Shown here in pieces: positions 16,494-24,403 of a DNA stretch of 26,573 nucleotides (position 1 is the stretch's first letter; each line of letters begins with the position of its first letter). This DNA is from Treponema sp. UBA3649 (GTDB taxonomy: Bacteria; Spirochaetota; Spirochaetia; Treponematales; Treponemataceae). The notes beneath the pieces are model-generated. The model was given only the letters and a program-made list of their open reading frames with translations. It searched no databases and had not been told where the DNA came from. The DNA is taken from the NCBI GenBank assembly GCA_002373325.1, contig DFKI01000016.1:37720-64292 (forward strand), read 5' to 3'. A program made the translations under genes and the position numbers.

Positions 16494-18242
16494 CTAGGAG
16501 TTTTCAATCCTGTGTGCGACACCATTTTTCAGCTCAATCTTGAAATCACATTGCTCCAAAGTGGAAAGTCTGTGTGCGATGGAGAAGATGGTGATTTTTC
16601 CGCGCATTTTCAGGATTGTATTCGTTATGCTTTTTTCAGTTTCGTTGTCCAAAGCTGATGTAGCTTCATCGAGCACAAGGACGCTTGGATTTTTGTAAAG
16701 GGCACGTGCGATTCCAATCCTTTGTTTTTGACCGCCAGAGACCATGGAGCCTCCTTCTCCCACGCGGGTATTTTCCTTTTCGGGAAGGGCTTGTACAAAA
16801 TCATACAGCTCGGCCATGTGCAGTGCCTTGTCAAAATCTTCCTGAGAAAAATCTTCCTCTGAAACTCCAAGCGTAATGTTTTCACGGATGGTTCCGTCAA
16901 TCAGATAAATGGTCTGAGGTACGTATGCAATGTTCGAAAGCCAGCCCGGAATATTCGTGTAGATGTCTTTTCCATCCGATGTGATTGAGCCGCTCACAGG
17001 TGGAAGAAGCCCCAGAATCATATCGACAAGAGTTGTTTTGCCGGAGCCTGATGGACCGACTATGCCGACGAAAGAACCTTTGGGAACTGTGAATGAAACG
17101 TCTGTGATTACATCTTTTTCCGCCTGAGGATATTTGAAGTTGAGGTGATTTATGACAAGCTCATTGTTAAAGGGGAAGGGCTCGATCACTTTGACTACCT
17201 GTTTTGTTTCTTCCATGGTCTTTACATTTTTTACGTGCATAAGATCATCGTACATGGCGTCAAAAAGGGGCATATTGAATTTGATTGTATTGAAGCAGCT
17301 GATCATCCTGTTTACGCTCGGCATAAGACGAACTACCGCAAGTGCCAGAACACCAAGCATGGAAACAAGGGATGCAGGATCCGCTCCAATCAGAATTTTC
17401 ACGATGATAAGAAGGACAATACCGCCAACACCTGCCAGCTCCACGAAAACACGAGGAACTTTTTCCATGAAAAGGAAATTTCTCGCCGCATCAGCATATT
17501 TCGAATAAGATTTATTGAACATGCCGGAAAAATAATCTTCCTCTTGCATGACCTTAGTTTCTTTGATTGAGCCGAGTCCCTGATTCACCCATTTCACATA
17601 ATCTTCTGTGGTCACTTTCTGGATGCTACCGAGCCTTGAGATATTTTTTCGGAATCCTTTTAAAATCAAGAGAACAAGCGGACCAAGCACTCCAGCCACT
17701 CCTATTCCGACGACCCAATCCATGATGACAAGAAGAATCCAAATTACGACGCATGTTATCGCCTCCGTAATCATCATGAGGAGTTGAACCTGCATTATGT
17801 AAAAAATATAATAAACACCCGTGGTTATGTTTCTGACTGCGACCGCTGAGTTTGTGCTCACATGGTCAAGATATGACTTGTCGATGTAATAGCGGAAAAG
17901 TTTTTGCGTATAATCATTTTGATTTCTGAGCGAGAAATTCACCTGAAGTCTGGTCTCAAAAAGCATGAAGGCATTTTTTAAAAGATAAAATACAAGGAGA
18001 CTTGCCGCGGAAAAAAGAATGACCTGAGCGTGTGTGTGCAGGCCGATTTTTGAAAGTATATCCGCAATCTTCGGATGCGTGCTTATCCAGTTTGGATCCC
18101 CGATTATTCGTATCACGGGATAGACAGCTCCTATGCCGACCGCCTCAAACACTGCGCCAATCAACATAAGGAACATCAGGATAAAACAAGTGCGCATCTG
18201 TTTTGGTGTCAGAATCTTAAACAGTTTCAATAATGACTTCAT
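16494..18242 (-). CDS. ABC flippase, PglK-like (lipid-linked oligosaccharide type)
   Basis: 582 aa, fused membrane and ATPase domains. The N-terminus LLKLFKILTPKQMRT followed by GAVFEAVGIGAVYPVI (29-44) is the pattern of the PglK/WlaB branch that flips lipid-linked glycans. About six helices span residues 18-310. The ATPase domain has Walker A GPSGSGKTT (396-404), Q-loop VPQT (441-444), signature VSGGQKQR (501-508), Walker B VLVLDEATSALD (521-532) and H-loop AHRLS (556-560), all intact. ATG at 18242 is chosen; a TTG three codons upstream (18251) is better placed relative to a GGAA ribosome-like site, so the start is uncertain by three residues. It follows the TPM gene by 69 bases on the same strand and may share its mRNA. 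No glycosyltransferase is near, so glycan transport is inferred from family only. Confidence 0.82.
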   Translation of the reverse strand: MKSLLKLFKILTPKQMRTCFILMFLMLIGAVFEAVGIGAVYPVIRIIGDPNWISTHPKIADILSKIGLHTHAQVILFSAASLLVFYLLKNAFMLFETRLQVNFSLRNQNDYTQKLFRYYIDKSYLDHVSTNSAVAVRNITTGVYYIFYIMQVQLLMMITEAITCVVIWILLVIMDWVVGIGVAGVLGPLVLLILKGFRKNISRLGSIQKVTTEDYVKWVNQGLGSIKETKVMQEEDYFSGMFNKSYSKYADAARNFLFMEKVPRVFVELAGVGGIVLLIIVKILIGADPASLVSMLGVLALAVVRLMPSVNRMISCFNTIKFNMPLFDAMYDDLMHVKNVKTMEETKQVVKVIEPFPFNNELVINHLNFKYPQAEKDVITDVSFTVPKGSFVGIVGPSGSGKTTLVDMILGLLPPVSGSITSDGKDIYTNIPGWLSNIAYVPQTIYLIDGTIRENITLGVSEEDFSQEDFDKALHMAELYDFVQALPEKENTRVGEGGSMVSGGQKQRIGIARALYKNPSVLVLDEATSALDNETEKSITNTILKMRGKITIFSIAHRLSTLEQCDFKIELKNGVAHRIENS

Positions 18243-18311
18243 ATCGCACAATTTTATTCCAAAAAAAGAATAATGTAAATACCCGATGTGATTTTGTGTT
18301 GACGCAGGGTT

Positions 18312-19274
18312 TTAAAAATGACCGCTGTGGTGAGAGTGTCCGCTCGGTCTTATTGTTGTGCCTCCGCCTCCTCCGCTGCTCCTGTGGCTTCCCGTCTCTA
18401 CCCGTACAGTCCGCGTGGTTTTGTGAGTGAAGTTATCCTGTTTGTTGCTGAGCATGACTTCCCCCGCGATGTATGCGTTTGCTTGAGTCGCTTGTGCAAC
18501 AGGTTTCATCCGCCGCTTTTCCCTGGAAAGATTTATGAACGCAAGCACCATGGCGATGATTACGACAAGTCCAATAAATCCGTAGAGATTTTCTGACAAA
18601 ATGCTCATGGAGTCGGCTCTTTGCTCTGAAGGATAATAATCAACCGGGCTTCCTGATTCCGCGGCTTTAAGATAGGCCTCAACCGTGCGTATGTAATCAG
18701 CGAATCCCTTGTACCAGTCGTTGTCCTTGAAATCATCGAGAAAACTGTCGGCGAGCATTTCTTTTCCATAGTCCGTGAACGCATCGTTTCCGTAGCCGAA
18801 TGCATCCAAATCGAAACTTCGGTCTTCCATGGACAAAACAAGGCTGATTCCGCTGTTCTGATCTCCGTACCCCAAGTTCAGTTTGGAGTAAAGCTCTTCC
18901 GCCGCATCCTCGATGGTTGAGCCGAATGTCGTGTAGTCTTTTATGATTATTATGTGTGTGCCGAAATGATGTTCCTCTCCAATCTTCCGGGCCATATCCT
19001 CAAGGGATGTCAGCTCAGGATTTGTCAGGAGCTTAACGTTGTCGAAAACATAATGATCGGGGGCTCCTTTGTATTCGCCAAAAGATTCTCCTGTGCCGGG
19101 GGACTCGATAGAATCATAGTCGTAGGTGTCGAATGCGTCGTAGCTTTCGTCATAATATGCGTCGTCAGAATCAATCAGCGGAATAAAATCTGTGTCCTGT
19201 GCGCTTGATGAAAAAATCAACAGAAAGAAAAAGGGAAAGAGACAGATTGCTTTTCTAAAAAAACTTCCTTTCAT
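18312..19274 (-). CDS. TPM-domain membrane protein with Gly/His tail (YdjH-like), copy 2
   Basis: 320 aa. Signal peptide (1-25), then an acidic Asp/Tyr-rich linker (about 27-68), a TPM domain (about 72-205; VFDNVKLLTNPELTSLEDMA at 76-95, then SGISLVLSMEDRSFDLDAFG at 141-160), one membrane helix (about 230-248) and a C-terminal tail HRSSGGGGGTTIRPSGHSHH ending SGHF. It shares domain order and tail type with the protein at 15382-16182, but the acidic linker is peculiar to this copy. The ATG has GGAGG about 5 bases upstream. The gene starts 13 bases after the zinc-ribbon gene stop, so the two form an operon, as in the plus-strand pair. Confidence 0.85.
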   Translation of the reverse strand: MKGSFFRKAICLFPFFFLLIFSSSAQDTDFIPLIDSDDAYYDESYDAFDTYDYDSIESPGTGESFGEYKGAPDHYVFDNVKLLTNPELTSLEDMARKIGEEHHFGTHIIIIKDYTTFGSTIEDAAEELYSKLNLGYGDQNSGISLVLSMEDRSFDLDAFGYGNDAFTDYGKEMLADSFLDDFKDNDWYKGFADYIRTVEAYLKAAESGSPVDYYPSEQRADSMSILSENLYGFIGLVVIIAMVLAFINLSREKRRMKPVAQATQANAYIAGEVMLSNKQDNFTHKTTRTVRVETGSHRSSGGGGGTTIRPSGHSHHSGHF

Positions 19275-19287
19275 AAAATCCTCCGGG

Positions 19288-20445
19288 TTAAATCATCCTT
19301 GAGATGAAAGTAAATGCGACAATGGCAAAAGCTGCGATAACTGAATAGATGAAAAACTTTTTTATGAAATGGAGAAAACATCTTCCGCCGCTTATGGGCA
19401 GATTTCCCACGACTTTTCCTGTCTGTCCGTTCACACCGAAGAGGAATTTTTCGTCGTTCCATTTTGTGTACAAAAGATAGACCGGAAGCAGTCCGTATTT
19501 GACCGCGCCTTTTTTCAGATTGATTTGTTTGTCCGTAAGCGAAACCGAATCATAGCCGGAGACTGTTTTTCTCATCACCGATTCCGCGCTTTCCAAACAT
19601 CTCTGGTTGGCTCTCTCAAAACAGTCCTCAACGCTCACGTCATATTTGTCCGCAAGATAGCCGGGAAGATAAGCCGTTGAAAAATCTGCTAAATCAGCGT
19701 AATTGAAAGGCTCAAGGGAATCCATGAGGTCATCGGGCATTTTTTTTGAGGCATCCACCGGAATCTTTTCGAAATCAATAGTACCGCTTCTCGCGCAGTC
19801 GTAGTGGCTTGTCGTTGTCGTGACATTTTCACCATGGCGTACCGTCGTTGATTTTGTGGCGTGGTATCTCATGCGTGCGTCGGCTGTTGCATTGAAGAGC
19901 CAGAAAGGAACGTAAATTCCCTTGACTTCCTGAAGGTGATTTTCCTCGGAAAAAAGTTTGGGCAAAAGAGTTTTTCCCTTGTAGAATTTTTTCAGCGCGT
20001 CAACGGCTTCCTGTTTTTTTACTTTGAACGGGATTATGTAATCTGGTCTCAGATTGCCGGAAAACTGAGTTTCTATGACCGTGGGATTGTCGCAGTAAGG
20101 ACAACTTGTAGCGGCGGTGCTTGCCTCACACAAAATGTTTGCCCCGCATGACGGACAGTTGTACTCCTTCATGTTTGCTCCATCGGCTCCCCAGTCGGAG
20201 TTGAGTCCGTTGGTGTTCCATTCATCCCCGTGATTTTCAGAGGCTGAGTTTTCGTTTTGATTTTGTCCGCTTGATTCTGTTCCTGACGCAGGATTTTCAT
20301 TTTCATGCGAATCGTATGCCTTTTCCATTTCTTCTATGGTAAACGTGCTGTCACAGTATTCGCACACAACTTTGCCGGATGTAGGATCGAATCTGAGTCC
20401 GCCGCCACATGCCAGACACTTGTAATTTGTTATAGACTTTGCCAT
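19288..20445 (-). CDS. Double zinc-ribbon membrane protein (YdjG-like), copy 2
   Basis: 385 aa from ATG 20445. Zinc ribbon 1: CLAC (10-13) and CEYC (28-31); zinc ribbon 2: CPSC (97-100) and CPYC (115-118). Between them is an Asn/Glu/Ser-rich linker of about 60 residues. The core repeats the landmarks of copy 1: YIIPFKV (136-142), YVPFWLF (178-184), LPVYLLYTKWND and VNGQTGKVV. A single membrane helix ends the protein (about 364-385), whereas copy 1 has several. The start at 20445 (MAKSITNYKC) has GGGGGA directly upstream and places the first Cys as in copy 1; the in-frame ATG four codons upstream has no ribosome site. The role is inferred from YdjG: a cytoplasmic zinc ribbon on a membrane anchor that partners the TPM protein. 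Confidence 0.8.
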   Translation of the reverse strand: MAKSITNYKCLACGGGLRFDPTSGKVVCEYCDSTFTIEEMEKAYDSHENENPASGTESSGQNQNENSASENHGDEWNTNGLNSDWGADGANMKEYNCPSCGANILCEASTAATSCPYCDNPTVIETQFSGNLRPDYIIPFKVKKQEAVDALKKFYKGKTLLPKLFSEENHLQEVKGIYVPFWLFNATADARMRYHATKSTTVRHGENVTTTTSHYDCARSGTIDFEKIPVDASKKMPDDLMDSLEPFNYADLADFSTAYLPGYLADKYDVSVEDCFERANQRCLESAESVMRKTVSGYDSVSLTDKQINLKKGAVKYGLLPVYLLYTKWNDEKFLFGVNGQTGKVVGNLPISGGRCFLHFIKKFFIYSVIAAFAIVAFTFISRMI

Positions 20446-20487
20446 TTTCCCCCACATGCGGAATGCCCGCTTTTTAAAACTGTCTTT

Positions 20488-20516
20488 ATTTTATATCCTA
20501 ATCATCTGTTTTTCAA
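20488..20516 (-). promoter_or_regulatory. Likely promoter of the minus-strand zinc-ribbon/TPM/flippase operon
   Basis: TTGAAA (20511-20516) and TAAAAT (20488-20493) on the minus strand are 17 bases apart, five of six each. The same hexamers occur in the ABC exporter promoter. Transcription would start near 20481, giving a leader of about 35 bases. Confidence 0.5.
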
Positions 20517-20574
20517 GTGGCTCAGTCAAAGTGCCGATTCTATATGGGGATTTTTTTTTGAGGAGTGGAATCGC

Positions 20575-21210
20575 ATGGAAAATAAGTCCGGAAAATTATC
20601 GCGGGATGATTATGAGAAAATCTATTCGCTGCTTGAATCTGTCTCTCCGATTGACGGGGACTGCGGAAAACTTTGTTCTTCGGCGTGTTGTGCGCTCGAC
20701 GGAAATTTTCAGGACGGAATCCGCGATGAGACTTTTTTTGCGGAAAGCGACGGGGAGACTGACGAAGAGGTTGGAATCTACCTTTTGCCGGGTGAGGAAA
20801 AATTGCATGACAAAAATGACCCTTGGCTTGAGTGGAGCGAGGAGGATGCCCAATCAGCTGGTTTTCCGGAATCGTGGAAAGAGAAAGTCTTTTTTGTAAA
20901 GTGCCGTGGTGCGGACCTGTGCAAAAGAGAGCTGAGACCCATACAGTGCAGGACTTTTCCGGCGGCTCCATATCTTACGGAAGAAGGTGAGCTTTTTCTG
21001 ATTCTCTATACGGACATTCTTCCATACAAGTGTCCTTTGGTTTACGGCGGATTTCACCTGAACGATGATTTTTTAGCCGCAACTTTTTCAGCCTGGTCAA
21101 AACTGATTGAGGACCAGCGGATTTTTGACCTTGTGTCGGAGGATTCCCGTTTTAGAGATGAGTGCGAAATGCAGATTGTAAAACTGTACGGACCTGAGCC
21201 ATCTTATTGA
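20575..21210 (+). CDS. YkgJ-family cysteine-cluster protein
   Basis: 211 aa. Cysteines are arranged as in YkgJ/UPF0153 proteins, presumed to bind Fe-S or zinc: C30, C34, C38, C39 in GDCGKLCSSACC, then C110 and C116 in VKCRGADLC, C125 in RPIQCRTFP, and C153 in YKCPL. The RPxxCRTFP motif is a strong family mark. Function in the family is unknown. The ATG at 20575 has AGGAG at 20561-20565, preceded by a run of nine T; the frame is open further upstream (to 20305) but that stretch is antisense to the zinc-ribbon gene and lacks family similarity. The stop overlaps the small minus-strand gene by seven bases. Confidence 0.8.
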   Translation: MENKSGKLSRDDYEKIYSLLESVSPIDGDCGKLCSSACCALDGNFQDGIRDETFFAESDGETDEEVGIYLLPGEEKLHDKNDPWLEWSEEDAQSAGFPESWKEKVFFVKCRGADLCKRELRPIQCRTFPAAPYLTEEGELFLILYTDILPYKCPLVYGGFHLNDDFLAATFSAWSKLIEDQRIFDLVSEDSRFRDECEMQIVKLYGPEPSY

Positions 21211-21389
21211 GCGTTGTTTTTCAGCAGCATATAGATATGTCTCATGGTGTGTATGGTGTTTTCCATGTCTGCGTTGCTTACGTGTGCAAAAACTTTTGAA
21301 ATCTGCTCTTCGCTTAAATCTGGCAAGTCCAAAATTTCTTTCGCCATGCCACAAATTTGTTTGAACTGAGGGTAAAGTTCCTTTCTCAT
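21204..21389 (-). CDS. Small protein of unknown function (61 aa)
   Basis: The predicted protein, beginning MRKELYPQFKQICGMAKEIL, looks helical, with an amphipathic middle (DLSEEQISKVFAHV, about 25-38) and ends LLKNNAQ. No family is recognised. It is taken as real because GGAG lies about 8 bases before the ATG at 21389 and a strong promoter points at it (21511-21539). An in-frame ATG at 21422 has no ribosome site. The predicted leader is about 115 bases. It meets ykgJ tail-to-tail with a seven-base overlap. Confidence 0.6.
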   Translation of the reverse strand: MRKELYPQFKQICGMAKEILDLPDLSEEQISKVFAHVSNADMENTIHTMRHIYMLLKNNAQ

Positions 21390-21510
21390 TGCGTGTCTCC
21401 TTAGGAAATGGTTTTGCTTCACATCGGAAATTCACTTGGGATTTTCAATGCGCGTCATTGGGTAAGGGGATTTGCGCCCGCTTTTTTATCCGAAATTCTT
21501 TCTTTACTAT

Positions 21511-21539
21511 AATATATGCAAAAAATTGGAAATCGTCAA
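21511..21539 (-). promoter_or_regulatory. Promoter of the 61-aa protein gene
   Basis: On the minus strand TTGACG (21534-21539, five of six) is followed after 17 bases by TATATT (21511-21516, five of six). It is divergent from the flavoprotein operon promoter, with 36 bases between the two -35 hexamers. Confidence 0.6.
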
Positions 21540-21575
21540 GTTTTTCATTCTGCATTGAGGACGGGGTGATTTTCC

Positions 21576-21605
21576 TTGACAATAGCCTTGAGCCGGGATT
21601 ATATT
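21576..21605 (+). promoter_or_regulatory. Promoter of the flavoprotein/2H/ABC operon
   Basis: A perfect TTGACA (21576-21581) and TATATT (21600-21605, five of six) are 18 bases apart. Transcription would begin near 21612, about 62 bases before the first start codon. Confidence 0.6.
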
Positions 21606-21673
21606 TTAGACAGACTTTAAATAAATTCAAAAATTGTGGGGAGCTGAAAAATCGGTTTCTTTAGGAGGATGGG

Positions 21674-22291
21674 ATGAATGTATTGATGATTAACGGAAGT
21701 CCGCATTCGAACGGAAATACTTCCATTGCGCTTGAGGAGATGAGAAAAATCTTTCAGGAGGAGGGGATTGAGACGACGCTTCTTCATGTCGGCAACAAGG
21801 ATATCCGGGGCTGCATAGGATGCGGAACTTGTTTTAAAAAAGGAAAATGTGTCTTTGACGATGAGGTGAACAAGATTGCACAGATTTTTGAAAAGTCCGA
21901 CGGTCTTGTGCTTGCGAGCCCTGTTTACTATGCCTCCGCGAACGGAACTTTGATTTCCCTCTTGGACAGACTTTTTTACAGCACGGGTTTTGACAAGACG
22001 ATGAAAGTCGGAGCTTCAGTGGTTGTGGCCCGGCGTGGTGGATGCTCTGCAACTTTTGACGAGCTGAATAAATATTTTACAATCAGCGGAATGCCTGTCG
22101 CATCAAGCCAATATTGGAACTGCATTCATGGACTAAAGGCAGGGGATGCTTCTCAGGATGCCGAGGGATTGCAGACCATGAGGACACTTGCACGGAACAT
22201 GAGTTTTTTGATTAAGAGCATCGCGCTTGGAAAAGAGAAATTCGGATTGCCAAAAAAAGAGGAATGGCAACCCACCCATTTTATTCGCTAA
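21674..22291 (+). CDS. Flavodoxin-fold iron-sulfur flavoprotein / NAD(P)H-dependent FMN reductase
   Basis: 205 aa. The N-terminal GSPHSNGNTS (8-17) is the FMN phosphate-binding loop of the family; SPVYYASANG (82-91) is the second flavin-contact segment. Cysteines 47, 50, 53 and 59 in GCIGCGTCFKKGKC form the compact motif of iron-sulfur flavoproteins, so it may carry a 4Fe-4S cluster and act as an electron-transfer or quinone/nitro reductase. The ATG has AGGAGG at 21663-21668 and a promoter at 21576-21605. It is the first gene of a tight run: the 2H phosphoesterase starts 15 bases after its stop. The physiological electron acceptor is unknown. Confidence 0.88.
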   Translation: MNVLMINGSPHSNGNTSIALEEMRKIFQEEGIETTLLHVGNKDIRGCIGCGTCFKKGKCVFDDEVNKIAQIFEKSDGLVLASPVYYASANGTLISLLDRLFYSTGFDKTMKVGASVVVARRGGCSATFDELNKYFTISGMPVASSQYWNCIHGLKAGDASQDAEGLQTMRTLARNMSFLIKSIALGKEKFGLPKKEEWQPTHFIR

Positions 22292-22306
22292 ATTGGAGAC
22301 TGTATA

Positions 22307-22888
22307 ATGGAAAGAAATTTTCATCAGCAGACACATTTTGTCGGAGTGTCGCTTCCTGAGGATGTCGCTTGCAAAATCCGGGAGTTCCGATCCTACATGA
22401 ACGAGAGGTACGGATGCAAGAGCGGACACGGAACGGATCCCCACATCACGCTGATTCCTCCTTTTTTGCTTCCCGATGATTATAACGACGGGGATGTAAA
22501 ATCTGCTGTGGAGGATGCACTTCAAAAAGCGGTAAAATCCGGGACGCTGCCTTTCAACGCAAGGATATCCGGGTTCGGTGCTTTTGAGGAAAGGACTCTT
22601 TTTGCCCATGTGGAATCCGACGAGAGATGGACAAAACTCAGGGATTTTTTCACGCAATCCTTTCAGGCGAATCTTCCGGGGAGCGTGCGAAAAAGTTCCA
22701 AAATCTTCACGCCGCATGTTACGGTCGCGAACAGGGACATACCGGCTGGCATCATGGACGAGGCTTTGCGTTTTTTTTCCAACATGGATTTTCACGCTGA
22801 GTTTTCGGTGGAGGAAATCGCAATCTTCAAAAGGACTTCCCGGGGCGGTTGGGGGGCAATAGATTTATTTCGGATGGTGTTAAAATGA
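22307..22888 (+). CDS. 2H phosphoesterase (LigT / 2'-5' RNA ligase-like)
   Basis: 193 aa. The two family motifs are intact: PHITL with His46 and Thr48, and PHVTV with His137 and Thr139, about 90 residues apart. They form the two-histidine active site of 2H phosphoesterases, which cleave cyclic phosphodiesters or 2'-5' RNA links. The RNA or nucleotide substrate here is unknown. TTGGAGA lies about 8 bases before the start. The stop overlaps the next gene start as ATGA, so it is translationally coupled to the ABC ATPase, an unusual neighbour. Confidence 0.83.
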   Translation: MERNFHQQTHFVGVSLPEDVACKIREFRSYMNERYGCKSGHGTDPHITLIPPFLLPDDYNDGDVKSAVEDALQKAVKSGTLPFNARISGFGAFEERTLFAHVESDERWTKLRDFFTQSFQANLPGSVRKSSKIFTPHVTVANRDIPAGIMDEALRFFSNMDFHAEFSVEEIAIFKRTSRGGWGAIDLFRMVLK

Positions 22889-23601
22889 TTGTGGTGGACT
22901 CCATATCAAAAAGAATAAAAGATAAAATCATTTACTCAAACATTTCCTTAAGCTGTCCGGCATCGTGCTCGTATTTACTGGTCGGGGCAAACGGTGTCGG
23001 AAAAACGTCCTTGCTGAAAACCATAATAGGGCTCTATAAATATGATTCAGGGCTTGTCTCCATTTGCGGAAGGCAGGTTGACAGGAACTTTATTGCCCCT
23101 GGGAATGTCGGAGTCTTCTTTGATACGGCAAGGATGCTGCCACACAATGTCGTAAAAGAATCAATCCTGTTTTACGCGTCCCTGTATGGAAAAAATCATT
23201 CCGACGTGGATCCGTTAATCAAGGTTTTGCACCTGGAGGATGAGATTGAAAAAAAATTCATCAATCTGTCCACCGGGAACAAAAGGAAAGTTTCCCTGCT
23301 GATTTCCCTTATCAACAATCCCGACCTTCTTATCTGGGACGAGCCTTTTGCGTCTCTCGATCCTGAGATGTGCCGTGAGCTTGCGGAGCTGATTAAATCA
23401 TTGAGGGCACAGGGCAAGACTTTTTTGATAAGCACAAATGATTTGTACTACGGCGAGGAGATTTATGACAAAATCGGATTCTTTTTGAATTCGAAAACCA
23501 TCGTTGAAAAATCAAAACAAGATTTGGCTGAGCAGTATCCGGGAAAATCACTTCATGATGTTTATTTTCTTATCAAATCGGAGGCGGAGGAAAATCAATG
23601 A
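22885..23601 (+). CDS. ABC transporter ATPase subunit (ABC-2 type)
   Basis: 238 aa. Walker A GANGVGKTS (34-42), signature LSTGNKRK (128-135), Walker B LLIWDE (148-153) and D-loop ASLD (156-159) are clear. The H-loop position reads STND (183-186), Asn instead of His, and the Q-loop region reads VGVFFDTARML (75-85) with no Gln. It pairs with the permease encoded just after it (ATGA overlap). The start at 22885 follows from the coupling to the 2H gene; an upstream in-frame ATG at 22849 lies within that gene and is rejected. Small two-gene exporters of this type often move peptides, antibiotics or Na+; the substrate is unknown. Confidence 0.85.
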   Translation: MIVVDSISKRIKDKIIYSNISLSCPASCSYLLVGANGVGKTSLLKTIIGLYKYDSGLVSICGRQVDRNFIAPGNVGVFFDTARMLPHNVVKESILFYASLYGKNHSDVDPLIKVLHLEDEIEKKFINLSTGNKRKVSLLISLINNPDLLIWDEPFASLDPEMCRELAELIKSLRAQGKTFLISTNDLYYGEEIYDKIGFFLNSKTIVEKSKQDLAEQYPGKSLHDVYFLIKSEAEENQ

Positions 23602-24344
23602 GCGTCTTGAAAAAGTTTATGCTGCACGACATAAAGGATTTGCTGCGGGAAAAAAAGAGCATGGCAGTCATTGTTTTCATAAACATCATTATTTTGGCAA
23701 TAAGCTTTGCATTCTGTCTTGCCATAAACAAAGATGAAAACTCGGTCTACGCGCTGTTTCAAAATTTCTCGGAAACAGAAGTGGACAAGATAAGCATAAG
23801 TTCCCGGCTCATCATGTTATATTCCCTTCTATTATATACGGCATTTCCCCTTATCCTTGGCATATCAGCTGTCAGTTATCTGAAAGAATTTGGAGAGCTT
23901 GAGCTGATTATGCTTTTCCCGGTTGACAGAAAAAAAATCTTCGCGGAAAAAACTTTCTGCATCTTTTTGGTCTCAACTGCACTGGCATTCTTAAACTTTT
24001 TGTTGTGTGCTTTGATTCAAAAACTGATATTCGGAGAGGCCTTCGTTCTGAGCATGGAGATGATTTTTTTCGCCCTTGTGATTATTCCGCTCTGGCTTTT
24101 TTTCATAAGCTGTCTGACGGTTTTCATTTCATCAGTCTCAAAGGATTCCAAGGACGCAAATCAAAAATCCCTCATTCTGCCTTTCTGCCTGCTGGTCATC
24201 ATACAAGGAGCTTTGATTCTCAAGGTGAATGTTTTTTCCAAATACCTCTTGATTCTGCCGCTCTCAGTCGCAATCATCGGATCGCTTTCTTTGATTTTAG
24301 TGTGGCGGAAAAAATTCGATGTGGAAAAAATCTTGTATAAATGA
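23598..24344 (+). CDS. ABC-2 type permease subunit
   Basis: 248 aa with six predicted membrane helices (about 22-43, 69-92, 115-140, 149-176, 187-206, 212-232) and a short basic N-terminal helix, as in ABC-2 permeases of small exporters. ELELIMLFPVDRKKIFAEK (97-115) is the cytoplasmic coupling loop typical of the fold. It starts within the ATPase stop codon (ATGA), so the two subunits should be made in fixed ratio. It is the last gene of the operon that begins with the flavoprotein. Confidence 0.8.
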   Translation: MSVLKKFMLHDIKDLLREKKSMAVIVFINIIILAISFAFCLAINKDENSVYALFQNFSETEVDKISISSRLIMLYSLLLYTAFPLILGISAVSYLKEFGELELIMLFPVDRKKIFAEKTFCIFLVSTALAFLNFLLCALIQKLIFGEAFVLSMEMIFFALVIIPLWLFFISCLTVFISSVSKDSKDANQKSLILPFCLLVIIQGALILKVNVFSKYLLILPLSVAIIGSLSLILVWRKKFDVEKILYK

Positions 24345-24358
24345 CGCACGCTTTCTTT

Positions 24359-24403
24359 CCTTCCCTGATGATATGCCGTGAGACATTAATCTCATCGGGA
24401 AGG
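24359..24403. other. Imperfect hairpin after the ABC permease gene
   Basis: CCTTCCCTGATGA (24359-24371) pairs with TCATCGGGAAGG (24392-24403), a 12-bp stem with one bulged base and a 20-base loop. It begins 15 bases after the permease stop. No T-run follows on either strand, so termination is possible but not typical. Confidence 0.35.

Noticed and set aside
20305..20574. 90-residue extension of the YkgJ-type protein
   Set aside because: Most of it is antisense to the zinc-ribbon gene, and AGGAG supports the ATG at 20575.
22133..22795. 220-codon open frame on - opposite the flavoprotein and 2H genes
   Set aside because: It is the antisense shadow of two well-supported genes, with an unlikely composition rich in Arg, His and Pro.
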